The notes below the pieces were generated by a model, which did no database searches, was not told where the DNA came from, and saw only the letters and a list, made by a program, of their open reading frames with translations. Below, piece by piece: positions 23,483-32,409 of a stretch of DNA of 64,000 nt. The stretch covers positions 57,547-121,546 of the forward strand of contig NZ_VCLA01000192.1 in the NCBI RefSeq assembly GCF_009600885.1, in the 5' to 3' direction. A program made the position numbers and the translations under genes. This DNA comes from Streptomyces jumonjinensis. GTDB taxonomy: Bacteria > Actinomycetota > Actinomycetes > Streptomycetales > Streptomycetaceae. The stretch's first letter is position 1. Each line of letters opens with the position of its first letter.

Positions 23483-26185
23483 ATGTCCCAGGTCGACGAG
23501 CCGAGCGGGAGGGCCAGCTCCCCGACATCCCGGGCCGCTGACGACACCCTGGCCTCCCGGGACACCCGGATCTCTCCCTCCCGGGGGATCCGGGCCCACC
23601 CGGAGCACGGCGGTGCCCACACCCACCCGGAGCCCCGCACCCACCCGGAGCAGGGCGGCGCCCCGATCCCCCCGGAGCGCGGCCGGGCCCCGGTCCCCCC
23701 GGAGCGCCGCCCTGCCCGCTCCCCGCGGGCCCTGCGCTCCGTGGCGCTGATCGCCGGAGGAGTGCTGGCGCTGCCCACCCTGTCGGGCTGCGCCTCCGAC
23801 GACGCCGGCGGCCCGGCCGCGCCCCAGGACATCGCCGAGGCCAAGCGGGACGAGGTCCGCGACGGAGGCAGCCTGCGCTGGGCGATCGACGCGGTGCCGA
23901 CCACCCTCAACACCTTCCAGGCCGACGCCGACGCCGCCACCAGCCGGGTCGCCGGGGCCGTGCTGCCCGCCCTCTTCACCCTCGACGAACGGGGCAGACC
24001 CCAGCGCAACCCCGACTACGTCGAGTCGGCGGAGATCGTCGAGCGGGAGCCCAAACAGGTCGTGCTCTACAAGCTCAACCAGAAGGCGGTCTGGAGCGAC
24101 GGCCGGGAGATCGGCGCGCCCGACTTCGCCGCCCAGTGGCGCGCTCTCAGCGGCCGGGACAGCGCCTACTGGACCGCGCGCAACGCCGGATACGACCGGA
24201 TCGAGGAGATCCAGAAGGGCGCGAACGACCTGGAGGTCAAGGTCACCTTCAAGAAGCCCTACGCCGACTGGCAGTCCCTCTTCACCCCGCTCTACCCCAA
24301 GAGCGTCACCGGAACCCCCAACGCCTTCAACGACGGCGCGCGCACCCGGCTCAAGGCCACCGCCGGCCCCTTCCAGCTGGAGAAGCTCGACCGCAAGGCG
24401 GGCGCCGTGACCCTGGTGCGCAACCCCCGCTGGTGGGGCGAGCAGGCCAAACTGAACAGCCTGGTGCTCACCGCCGTGCCCCGGGAGAAGCGGGCCGCCG
24501 CCCTCGCCGGGGGGCGGGTCGACCTCGCCGAGATCGACCGGAACACCGCCGACCGCATCGCCCTCGCGGTGAAGAACAAGGGAGCCGCCGCCCCGCCGCC
24601 CGCGCGGGGCCCCGACGGCGCCCGGCTCCGGTACCGGCCCTCCCACGGCCCCGCCGCGGCCCTCACCCCGTCCTCGGTGCTGCGCTCCTGGGCGCTGGCC
24701 AACGGCTCCGACGAGGAGGAGGCCGAGGAGGCGCAGGCGTCCCGCGCGCGCACCGTCAAGGCGATCGACGTCTACGGCGACGAGCAGAGCGGGCTGCGCA
24801 CCCTGGTGGTCCGCAGATCCCTGGAGCCCGCCTTCACCCAGCTCGCGCTGAACGGCGAGTCCGGTCCCCTCTCCGACGACCGGGTCCGCCGGGCCGTGGC
24901 CCGCGCCCTCGACCGCGAGGAGCTCGCCGCGACCGTGCTGGGTCCGCTCGGGCTTCCCGCGGAGCCGCCCGGCAGCCATCTGGCGCTCGCGGGCCAGCGT
25001 ACGTACACGGACAACAGCGGAGCGCTCGGCGAGCAGAACACCCAGGAGGCGCAGGCGCTGCTCGCGGACGCGGGATGGGTGCCCGGCGGGGCGCTCAAGA
25101 AGTCCGAGCCGGCCAAGGCGGGCGGTGAGGCCAAGCAGGGCGCCGAAGCCGATGAGTCCGACGAGTCCGCTGACGAGTCCACCGACGACAAGTCCGGCTC
25201 CGACTCCAAGAACCCCGCGGGGAAGACCTCCCGCAAGGCGGCGGGGGAGTCCCCGGACCATCCGTCCGAGGACGGGCTCTACATCGTCGGCGACGAGCCC
25301 GCCGGCGAACCCGGCTCCGGCGGCGCCCATGTCCTCGCCCCCGCCCCGGTGACCTTCCAGGAGCTGGCCTTCCAGCCCCGGATCCAGCCCCGGCTCCCGG
25401 CCGCGGGCAGCCGCGCCGATACCGGTGCCCAGGAGGCCCGCCGCGACGCCCGGGGCGGTGCCGCGGGGGCCTACGCGCCGGCCGGCACCGCGGCCCCCGT
25501 CGCCGCGGGCGGACAGCTCGGCAAGAACGGCGAGGCCCTCTCCCTCCGCTTCGTCCTGACCTCCGGCCCCGGCTCGGAGTCGCTGCGCGCCGTCGGCGGG
25601 AAGATCGCGCGGATGCTGGACCGGATCGGTATCCGGACCCAGACCGTCAAGGTCCCGGACGAGAGCTACTTCAAGGACCACGTCGCCTCGGGCCAGTACG
25701 ATCTGGCGCTCTACTCCTGGCCCGCCACCGCCTACCCCGCGACCGACGCCCGCCCCGTCTACGCCAAGCCCCAGCCCGCCAGCGACGGCTCCCTGCTGGT
25801 GGAGCAGAACTACACCCGGGTCGGCACCGACTACATCGACCAGCTCTTCGACCAGGCGGTCGCCGAGCTCGACGAGGACGAGGCCCGCGATCTGGTGCGC
25901 CGGGCCGACGCCCGGATCTGGGCGGCGGCCGGGTCCATCCCGCTCTACCAGCGCCCCGAGCTGGTCGCGGCCAGACCCCTGGTCCGCAACGCGGGAGCCT
26001 TCGGCTTCGCCACCCCCCGCTACCAGGACATCGGCTTCGTCAAGCCGGCGGCGAAGCAGGGTAAGGGGGCAAGGGAGCCAAGGGAGACTAAGGGAGGCAA
26101 GGGAGCCAAGGCCGCCGGGCCCGCTCAGGCCGCCCACCTTCCCGAGAAGGACCGTCCCGCCCGCGCACAGGCCGCCGGATCATGA
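23483..26185 (+). CDS. Orphan solute-binding lipoprotein, LpqW-like (SBP_bac_5)
   Basis: About 900 residues. The solute-binding fold of peptide transporters is recognisable (GGSLRWAIDAVPTTLNTF near residue 130, and typical TFKKPYADWQ and YDLALYSWPATAYP motifs). A lipobox, TLSGC, puts the modified cysteine at residue 103, preceded by an unusual 75-residue His/Pro/Glu-rich extension before the hydrophobic signal. A second low-complexity, Asp/Ser/Gly-rich insert fills about residues 535-690. ATG 23483 follows GAGG; ATG 23465 is the alternative. No permease is adjacent, but typA is next, as in mycobacteria where lpqW neighbours typA. LpqW is involved in cell-envelope glycolipid synthesis in mycobacteria; whether this Streptomyces homologue has a related role is unknown. 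The 3' end enters a 24-bp repeat. Confidence 0.85.
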   Translation: MSQVDEPSGRASSPTSRAADDTLASRDTRISPSRGIRAHPEHGGAHTHPEPRTHPEQGGAPIPPERGRAPVPPERRPARSPRALRSVALIAGGVLALPTLSGCASDDAGGPAAPQDIAEAKRDEVRDGGSLRWAIDAVPTTLNTFQADADAATSRVAGAVLPALFTLDERGRPQRNPDYVESAEIVEREPKQVVLYKLNQKAVWSDGREIGAPDFAAQWRALSGRDSAYWTARNAGYDRIEEIQKGANDLEVKVTFKKPYADWQSLFTPLYPKSVTGTPNAFNDGARTRLKATAGPFQLEKLDRKAGAVTLVRNPRWWGEQAKLNSLVLTAVPREKRAAALAGGRVDLAEIDRNTADRIALAVKNKGAAAPPPARGPDGARLRYRPSHGPAAALTPSSVLRSWALANGSDEEEAEEAQASRARTVKAIDVYGDEQSGLRTLVVRRSLEPAFTQLALNGESGPLSDDRVRRAVARALDREELAATVLGPLGLPAEPPGSHLALAGQRTYTDNSGALGEQNTQEAQALLADAGWVPGGALKKSEPAKAGGEAKQGAEADESDESADESTDDKSGSDSKNPAGKTSRKAAGESPDHPSEDGLYIVGDEPAGEPGSGGAHVLAPAPVTFQELAFQPRIQPRLPAAGSRADTGAQEARRDARGGAAGAYAPAGTAAPVAAGGQLGKNGEALSLRFVLTSGPGSESLRAVGGKIARMLDRIGIRTQTVKVPDESYFKDHVASGQYDLALYSWPATAYPATDARPVYAKPQPASDGSLLVEQNYTRVGTDYIDQLFDQAVAELDEDEARDLVRRADARIWAAAGSIPLYQRPELVAARPLVRNAGAFGFATPRYQDIGFVKPAAKQGKGAREPRETKGGKGAKAAGPAQAAHLPEKDRPARAQAAGS

Positions 26186-26286
26186 CGCGTACAGGCCACC
26201 GGATCGCGGCCCGTACAGGCCACCGGATCACGGCCCGTACAGGCCACCGGATCACGGTCCGGACAGGCCGCCGGATCACGGCGTAG
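26167..26286 (+). repeat. Five 24-bp tandem repeats across the stop of the LpqW-like gene
   Basis: Units start at 26167, 26191, 26215, 26239 and 26263. The consensus starts ACAGGCCACCGGATCACGGC and ends CCGT. Copy 1 contains the last codons and the stop codon (TGA at 26183-26185). In copies 2-5 the aligned codon reads CGG, so those copies would continue in frame as QATGSRPV-type octapeptides. Confidence 0.9.
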
Positions 26287-26342
26287 TTACGCAACCAGGT
26301 TTCACAAACCCGGCTGCGCAAGCTCAGAACCAGCTCAACTCT

Positions 26343-26371
26343 CTTGCCCGCCGGCGCCCCCGGCGGGCAAG
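26343..26371 (+). terminator. Hairpin between the LpqW-like gene and typA
   Basis: A perfect 12-bp stem (26343-26354 with 26360-26371, arm CTTGCCCGCCGG) with a 5-nt loop lies 157 bp after the stop and 216 bp before typA. There is no T run, as is common for high-GC terminators. The remaining stretch to 26587 holds no gene and presumably carries the typA promoter. Confidence 0.68.
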
Positions 26372-26587
26372 ATCGTGTCCACCTGTTGACCAATGTTCAG
26401 CCGCTTCGGCCGCGCCCCCACCCCACTCTCCCCACCGCGTGGATCTCCCCCTCCGGCGGCCGGGAGGCCCCTCGCGCGACGGCCCCGTACCATGGGAAGA
26501 GCCGCGGCGCGTCCGCCCCGGCAGGGCGTACGAGCAGCACGCCGCGTCCGACGCCGCATCCCACGATCGAGAGAAGCGCCAGCCAGC

Positions 26588-28489
26588 ATGCCCACGCGCC
26601 ACGATATTCGTAACGTCGCCATCGTCGCCCACGTCGACCACGGCAAGACCACCCTGGTCGACGCCATGCTGAAGCAGGCCGGAGCCTTCGCAGCGCACCA
26701 GCAGGTCGATGACCGGGTCATGGACTCGAACGACCTGGAGCGTGAGAAGGGCATCACGATCCTCGCCAAGAACACGGCGGTGAAGTACCACCCCAAGGCG
26801 GGCGGGTCGCCCATCACCATCAACATCATCGACACCCCCGGCCACGCCGACTTCGGTGGCGAGGTCGAGCGCGGTCTGTCGATGGTCGACGCGGTCGTCC
26901 TTCTCGTGGACGCCTCCGAGGGCCCGCTCCCGCAGACCCGCTTCGTGCTGCGCAAGGCCCTCCAGGCCCGGATGCCGGTCATCCTGTGCATCAACAAGAC
27001 GGACCGTCCCGACTCCCGTATCGACGAGGTCGTCAACGAGACCTACGACCTCTTCCTGGACCTCGACGCCGACGAGGACCAGATCGAGTTCCCGATCGTC
27101 TACGCCTGCGCCCGTGACGGCGTCGCCTCGCTGACCAAGCCGGCCGACGGCACGGTCCCGACCGACAGCGACAGCCTGGAGCCGTTCTTCTCCACCATCC
27201 TGGAGACGGTCCCGGCCCCCGAGTTCGACGAGTCCGCGCCGCTCCAGGCCCATGTCACCAACCTGGACGCCGACAACTTCCTCGGCCGTATCGCGCTGCT
27301 CCGCGTCGAGCAGGGCGAGCTGCGCAAGGGCCAGAACGTCGCCTGGATCAAGCGGGACGGCTCCATCGCCAATGTCCGCATCTCCGAGCTGATGATGACC
27401 GAGGCGCTCACCCGCAAGCCCGCCGAGGTGGCCGGCCCCGGCGACATCTGCGCCGTCGCGGGCATCCCCGACATCATGATCGGCGAGACCCTGGCCGACC
27501 CGGAGAACCCGATCGCGCTGCCGCTGATCACGGTGGACGAGCCCGCGATCTCCATGACCGTCGGCACCAACACCTCGCCTCTGGTCGGCCGGGGCGGCAC
27601 CGGCAAGGGCGCCGACAACAAGGCGGCCGTCAAGGACCGCAAGGTCACCGCCCGCCAGGTCAAGGACCGTCTGGAGCGCGAGCTGGTCGGCAACGTCTCG
27701 CTCCGCGTCCTGGAGACCGAGCGTCCGGACGCCTGGGAGGTGCAGGGCCGCGGTGAGCTGGCGCTGGCCATCCTGGTCGAGCAGATGCGCCGTGAGGGCT
27801 TCGAGCTGACCATCGGCAAGCCCCAGGTGGTCACCAAGCTGGTCGACGGCAAGGTCCACGAGCCGGTCGAGCGCCTCACGGTGGACGTCCCCGAGGAGCA
27901 CATGGGCGCGGTCACCCAGCTCATGGGCACCCGCAAGGGCCGGATGGACAACATGTCCAACCACGGCTCCGGCTGGGTCCGCATGGAGTTCGTCGTCCCG
28001 TCGCGCGGCCTCATCGGCTTCCGTACGGAGTTCCTGACCAACACCCGCGGCACCGGTATCGCCCACTCCATCCACGAGGGCCACGAGGCGTGGTTCGGCG
28101 AGCTCAAGACCCGTAACAACGGTTCGCTGGTCGCCGACCGCTCCGGCGCCGTCACCGCCTTCGCGATGACCAACCTCCAGGAGCGCGGCGTGCTCTTCAC
28201 GGAGCCGGGCACCGAGGTCTACGAGGGCATGATCGTCGGTGAGAACTCCCGCTCCGACGACATGGACGTCAACATCACCAAGGAGAAGAAGCTCACCAAC
28301 ATGCGCTCCTCCTCGGCCGACTCCTTCGAGGCGATCGTCCCGCCGCGGAAGCTCTCCCTGGAGCAGTCGCTGGAGTTCTGCCGCGACGACGAGTGCGTCG
28401 AGGTGACCCCCGAGGCGGTCCGCATCCGCAAGGTGAACCTGGACGGGCGCGAGCGCGCCCGCGCCGCCTCCCGCGCCAAGCACGGCTGA
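26588..28489 (+). CDS. typA: Translational GTPase TypA/BipA
   Basis: A 633-residue ribosome-associated GTPase. The G motifs are all visible: AHVDHGKTT (about residues 14-22), GITIL as switch I, DTPGH (about 80-84), NKTD (about 134-137) and the later G5 region. Domain II, the EF-G-like domain III and V and the TypA-specific C-terminal domain follow (GRGELALAILVEQMRREGFE; MRSSSADSFEAIVPPRKLSL near the end). It affects ribosome assembly and stress adaptation. The ATG at 26588 (MPTRHDIRN) is fixed by conservation; the Shine-Dalgarno GAGAGAAG is distant and weak. A 21-bp-stem terminator follows. Confidence 0.97.
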   Translation: MPTRHDIRNVAIVAHVDHGKTTLVDAMLKQAGAFAAHQQVDDRVMDSNDLEREKGITILAKNTAVKYHPKAGGSPITINIIDTPGHADFGGEVERGLSMVDAVVLLVDASEGPLPQTRFVLRKALQARMPVILCINKTDRPDSRIDEVVNETYDLFLDLDADEDQIEFPIVYACARDGVASLTKPADGTVPTDSDSLEPFFSTILETVPAPEFDESAPLQAHVTNLDADNFLGRIALLRVEQGELRKGQNVAWIKRDGSIANVRISELMMTEALTRKPAEVAGPGDICAVAGIPDIMIGETLADPENPIALPLITVDEPAISMTVGTNTSPLVGRGGTGKGADNKAAVKDRKVTARQVKDRLERELVGNVSLRVLETERPDAWEVQGRGELALAILVEQMRREGFELTIGKPQVVTKLVDGKVHEPVERLTVDVPEEHMGAVTQLMGTRKGRMDNMSNHGSGWVRMEFVVPSRGLIGFRTEFLTNTRGTGIAHSIHEGHEAWFGELKTRNNGSLVADRSGAVTAFAMTNLQERGVLFTEPGTEVYEGMIVGENSRSDDMDVNITKEKKLTNMRSSSADSFEAIVPPRKLSLEQSLEFCRDDECVEVTPEAVRIRKVNLDGRERARAASRAKHG

Positions 28490-28558
28490 CATAGCGCCAC
28501 GCGCGCCCCCGGCGCGCTCCGGCGGACCGGGAAACCTCCGCCACCCGCCTTTGGCTGA

Positions 28559-28603
28559 AAACGGCCCGGGCGGCCCCTGAGACAGGGGCCGCCCGGGCCG
28601 TTT
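28559..28603 (+). terminator. Strong hairpin terminator after typA
   Basis: The 21-bp arms 28559-28579 and 28583-28603 are perfectly complementary with a 3-nt loop (AGA). The arm starts AAACGGCCCGGG and the stem ends in TTT, so it carries a short U tract within the descending arm. It begins 70 bp after the typA stop. Confidence 0.92.
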
Positions 28604-29359
28604 GCGTACCCCCGCCGGGTGGGAAACTGATGGATTGGACCACGGCCCCCCGGCCGTCCGTCAACCGGTTTTCCTACCCTCTCTGTCCGACTATCGGGCG
28701 TAGCTCACCGGAAACCTGTATTAACAGTCCGTTTCGGGGGTGTCTGTCTGCGATCCCTTTGTCCGAATTTTGGTCATGAGGGCCGTACTGATGTTGCCAA
28801 AACGAGATGCTTTAAGTGTGGTTTACAGCCCGAACTTACCCAATAGTTGGCTTCACTGAGCTCGGGTCAACGGGTCATGCGCTGTGGGGAGCGCCGACTC
28901 ACGAGCACACGGGGTACAGCTCTTCGCCGTCAGGGGTGTCGGTGGGTGTCTTGTGCCCAGCCTTGCAGTGAACACGTGGACTCATGAGGAGGAACCCATG
29001 CGCGGTGCCACGAGCGCCAGTGGGGTCGGGTCGTCGCAGATGGCTTGTACGGCCGGTTTCCAGCGCATTCCATCCGGCCGGGCCGCCGACGTCGGCCGCC
29101 GATCCTGAGCCCCGGTCAACCGCTCGGCTCGCGCTCCTGAGGGTGGGATCAATCCCTATTGACGCGCTTTCCAGCCATTTTGCCCGTGGGTGACTGACCC
29201 GCTGGCGGAACGGCAGTACGGCCACACCCGTTCCCGGGTCCCGTGGCCGACAGGGGGATCGTCATACGGCGGCATCGGCGGCACGAGTGCATCCACTCGG
29301 CCGTCACCACTGCCGTGCGCAGGAACGCGGGTCACCCGACACCCGTGAATGGACACATC
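28604..29359 (+). promoter_or_regulatory. Long upstream region of the bldK-type operon
   Basis: About 750 bp between the typA terminator and the first transporter gene. It has AT-rich stretches (about 28700-28860) with an imperfect inverted repeat, GAAACCTGT (28711-28719) against ACAG-TCC-GTTTC (28724-28735), and TTTTGG/CCAAAA at 28768 and 28797. From 28998 a short open frame with a strong Shine-Dalgarno is present (separate entry). TTGACG at about 29159 is a possible -35. The length suggests complex control, in line with a developmentally regulated bldK operon. Confidence 0.45.
28998..29108 (+). CDS. Possible 36-codon leader ORF upstream of the bldK-type operon
   Basis: The ATG at 28998 follows AGGAGGAA with a 5-nt spacer, the strongest ribosome-binding site in this region, and encodes MRGATSASGV... 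before a TGA at 29106. It begins 362 bp before the permease gene. The first residues (MRGAT) resemble the N-terminus of peptide-binding lipoproteins such as the one at 36876 (MRGAM), so it could be a remnant of such a gene, a leader peptide, or chance. There is no known homologue in my recollection. Confidence 0.3.
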   Translation: MRGATSASGVGSSQMACTAGFQRIPSGRAADVGRRS

Positions 29360-30397
29360 ATGACCAGTCCAATCGAGACCGAGGCCACCGACGCCTCTGT
29401 CGCCTTGGACAAAGAGACCGCGACCAAGAACGACGCCGCGGAAGGCACATCGCACACCGGCCGCTCGCCCGGCCAGCTGATGTGGGCGCGCTTCAAGCGC
29501 GACCGCGTCGGCATGATCTCCGCCGGCATCGTGATCTTCTACTTCGCGGTCTCCGCGCTGGCTCCGGTGATCTCGAAGCTGTACGGCAAGGACCCGTACA
29601 CGCTCTACCCGAGCGAGCCGGGCCACGAGTACATCCTCGACGACTTCGCCATGCCGGTCGGCACCTTCGGCGGCGTCTCCGGCGAGTTCTGGTTCGGCGT
29701 CGAGCCGAACCTGGGCCGCGATGTGTTCACCATGCTGCTCTACGGCATGCGCACCTCGCTCTACATGGCGCTGGTCATCACCACGCTGATGGTGATCACG
29801 GGTGTGCTCATCGGCATGGTCGGCGGCTACTTCGGCGGCAGGGCCGACTACTGGCTCGGCCGGATCACCGACTTCTTCCTCGCCTTCCCGAGCCAGCTGT
29901 TCTTCATCGCCTTCATGCCCGTCGTGACCGCGCTCTTCGTCTCCCCCCGGGATGAGACCCCCACCTACCTGCGCGCCGTCGCGATCATCCTGGTGATGTG
30001 GTTCCTCGGCTGGATGGGCATGGCCCGTCTGGTGCGCAGCTCCGTGCTCTCCCTGCGCGAGCGGGAGTTCGTGGAGGCGGCCAAGGTGTCGGGCGCCTCG
30101 CGCTGGCGGATCGTCCGCAAGGAGATCCTGCCGAACATCGTCACGCCGATCCTGGTGCAGGGCACCTATATGCTGCCCGGCTCGATCCTGACCATCGCCT
30201 TCCTCTCCTATGTCGGCGTCGGCTTCGTGGAGCCGACCCCGGACTGGGGCCGGATGTTCGCGATCGGCAGTGACATCTACGAGCAGAACCCGGCGTTCAT
30301 GTTCTTCCCGGGCGTCGCCATGGTGGTGTTCGTGCTCGCCTTCAACCTTCTCGGCGACTCCGTCCGGGACGCGTTCGACCCCAAGACCGGACGGTGA
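29360..30397 (+). CDS. bldKA: Oligopeptide ABC transporter permease (BldKA-position, DppC-like)
   Basis: A 345-residue permease with a cytosolic N-terminal segment of about 55 residues, a first helix (VGMISAGIVIFYFAVSALAP) and five more hydrophobic segments. The EAA loop that docks onto the ATPase is EAAKVSGASRWRIVRKEILP (about residues 230-250). It ends LLGDSVRDAFDPK, a signature of DppC/OppC-type permeases. It is first of five genes in the order permease, binding protein, permease, ATPase, ATPase, which is the order of S. coelicolor bldKA-E. BldK imports oligopeptides, including a signal needed for aerial growth. The symbol rests on gene order and family, not on alignment. Confidence 0.87.
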   Translation: MTSPIETEATDASVALDKETATKNDAAEGTSHTGRSPGQLMWARFKRDRVGMISAGIVIFYFAVSALAPVISKLYGKDPYTLYPSEPGHEYILDDFAMPVGTFGGVSGEFWFGVEPNLGRDVFTMLLYGMRTSLYMALVITTLMVITGVLIGMVGGYFGGRADYWLGRITDFFLAFPSQLFFIAFMPVVTALFVSPRDETPTYLRAVAIILVMWFLGWMGMARLVRSSVLSLREREFVEAAKVSGASRWRIVRKEILPNIVTPILVQGTYMLPGSILTIAFLSYVGVGFVEPTPDWGRMFAIGSDIYEQNPAFMFFPGVAMVVFVLAFNLLGDSVRDAFDPKTGR

Positions 30398-30495
30398 CGT
30401 CCATGGGCGGGGGTGGCTGCCGCCCTCGCGCCGGGCAACCGGACGGTCAGGCAGCTCTTGATGGATATCAACTGACAGGTAGGTGCACGAGCATC

Positions 30496-32289
30496 ATGAA
30501 GCCCCTTCGCTCACGCACGGTGCGGGCCATAGTCGTCGCTGCCGCGGCCGGCTCCCTGGCGCTCACCGGTTGCTCCAGCAACGACGGCGAGACCAAGAAC
30601 GAGTCCAAGACGAAGAAGGACGCGGCGGCTCAGTCCAAGCCGGTCGTCTACGGCGACGCCGCCGCTTCGAAGGGCCCCGCGGCACAGGTTCAGGGCGCCA
30701 AGGACGGCGGAACCATCAATGTGTTCATGCAGTCCGACCTCACGCACATGGACCCGGGGCAGATCTACGTCAGTGACGCGGGTCAGTTCGCCAACCTGAT
30801 CCACCGCGGTCTGACCAACTTCCAGGAGGACGACAAGGGCAACCTGACCGTCGTCGGCGACATCGCCACCGACGCCGGCCAGGCCTCCGAGGGCAACAAG
30901 GTCTGGACGTACAAGCTCAAGGACGGCATCAAGGACGAGAACGGCAACGAGATCACGTCGGCCGACGTCCGGCACACCATCGAGCGCATGTACTCGAAGG
31001 TGATCTTCGACGGCCCGATGTACGTCCAGCGCTGGCTCTCCGGCGACGACTACCGCAAGGCGCTGCCGGACGGCCCCTACAAGGGCAAGAGCCTGCCGGA
31101 CAGCGTCCTGGAGACCCCGGACAAGAGCACGGTCGTCTTCAAGTTCAAGGAGCCGCAGCCCGACCTGCCGCAGGCCCTTGCCATGGCCGGCTACTCCATC
31201 GTGCCCAAGAAGGCGGACACGAAGGAGAAGTACGACAAGGCCCCGGTCTCGCTCGGTCCCTACAAGATCGAGGACTACAAGCCGGGCAAGTCCATCAAGC
31301 TGGTCAAGAACGAGAACTGGGACGCCAACACGGACTCCGTGCGTCACCAGTACGTCGACGGCTACGACTTCCAGCTGACGATCGACCAGGCGAGCCAGAC
31401 CAAGCGTCTGATCGCCGACCAGGGTGAGTCCAAGAACGCCATCCAGTTCACGGACGCTGCTGACCCGACCCAGATCAAGGAAATCATCAGCAAGCCCGAG
31501 GTCAACAAGCGCAGCGTCAAGGGCTACCAGCCCTACGTCTGGCAGATGACCTACAACATGGACAGGATGAAGGACAAGCGGATCCGCGACGCCATCGGCT
31601 ACGCGATCCCGGGTCAGCGCATGATCGCCCAGGACGGCGGCAAGTACGGCGGCGAGCTCGCCGGCGGTCTGCTCTCCCCGACCCTGCCGGGCTACGACCC
31701 GAAGTACGACCCGATGGGCAAGGTGAAGAACCCGCAGGGCGACATGGCCAAGGCCAAGGAGCTGCTGAAGGAGGCGGGCTTCAAGAAGGGCACCAAGCTC
31801 ACCTACGCCTACGCCAGCGCGCCGCGCAGCCAGAAGCAGGCCGTGGTGATCAAGGACACGCTGACCGAACTCGGCTTCGACCTCCAGTCCAAGGAGATCG
31901 AGCGCTCGGCCTTCTACCAGCAGGTCGGCAAGCTGGACAACCCGTACGACCTGTACATGACCGCGTGGGGCCAGGACTGGCCGTCCCCGTCCACGGTGCT
32001 CCCCCCGGTCTACGACGGTGACCAGATCGCCGATGGCGCGCAGAACTACTCGCACGTCGACGACAAGCAGGTCAACGACACCATGGACGAGGCGTCGAAG
32101 CTGACGCCCGAGGCCGCGGCCACGAAGTGGGAAGAGGCCCACCACCGTCTGGTGGAGGAGGTCAACCCGGCGACCCCGGTCTACTACGCCAAGCAGATCC
32201 AGCTGTCCGGCTCGAACGTGGGCGGCGTCCGGTACAGCGTCGAGTCGAGCTACATCGACATCAACGACCTGTTCCTGAAGACCCCGTAA
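30496..32289 (+). CDS. bldKB: Oligopeptide-binding lipoprotein (BldKB-position)
   Basis: A 597-residue SBP_bac_5 lipoprotein. The signal peptide ends in the lipobox LTGC with C26 as the acylated residue, followed by a Lys/Ser/Asp-rich tether (about 27-48) that contains many lysines. The mature domain shows the family motifs MDPGQIYVSDAGQFANLIHR, LPPVYDGDQIADGAQNYSH and NPATPVYYAKQ. It captures peptides outside the membrane and delivers them to the two permeases. ATG 30496 follows AGGTAGGTG. A 98-bp gap precedes the gene and a strong hairpin follows it, consistent with high expression of the binding protein relative to the rest of the operon. Confidence 0.92.
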   Translation: MKPLRSRTVRAIVVAAAAGSLALTGCSSNDGETKNESKTKKDAAAQSKPVVYGDAAASKGPAAQVQGAKDGGTINVFMQSDLTHMDPGQIYVSDAGQFANLIHRGLTNFQEDDKGNLTVVGDIATDAGQASEGNKVWTYKLKDGIKDENGNEITSADVRHTIERMYSKVIFDGPMYVQRWLSGDDYRKALPDGPYKGKSLPDSVLETPDKSTVVFKFKEPQPDLPQALAMAGYSIVPKKADTKEKYDKAPVSLGPYKIEDYKPGKSIKLVKNENWDANTDSVRHQYVDGYDFQLTIDQASQTKRLIADQGESKNAIQFTDAADPTQIKEIISKPEVNKRSVKGYQPYVWQMTYNMDRMKDKRIRDAIGYAIPGQRMIAQDGGKYGGELAGGLLSPTLPGYDPKYDPMGKVKNPQGDMAKAKELLKEAGFKKGTKLTYAYASAPRSQKQAVVIKDTLTELGFDLQSKEIERSAFYQQVGKLDNPYDLYMTAWGQDWPSPSTVLPPVYDGDQIADGAQNYSHVDDKQVNDTMDEASKLTPEAAATKWEEAHHRLVEEVNPATPVYYAKQIQLSGSNVGGVRYSVESSYIDINDLFLKTP

Positions 32290-32321
32290 GACCGGCCCAC
32301 AAGGCACAGGTCCACGGCTGA

Positions 32322-32361
32322 CCCGTGGGGGCGCGCGCCAGGCGGAGCGCGCCCCCACGGG
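32322..32361 (+). terminator. Intra-operon hairpin after the binding-protein gene
   Basis: Perfect 15-bp arms (32322-32336 with 32347-32361, arm CCCGTGGGGGCGCGC) enclose a 10-nt loop. It sits between genes 2 and 3 of the operon. It could attenuate read-through or protect the 3' end of the binding-protein mRNA; it is not followed by a T run. Confidence 0.75.
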
Positions 32362-32409
32362 CCCCTGTCTCACAACCCCCGCCGCCTTCGAAGAGAGCAG
32401 CCTCCCGCG

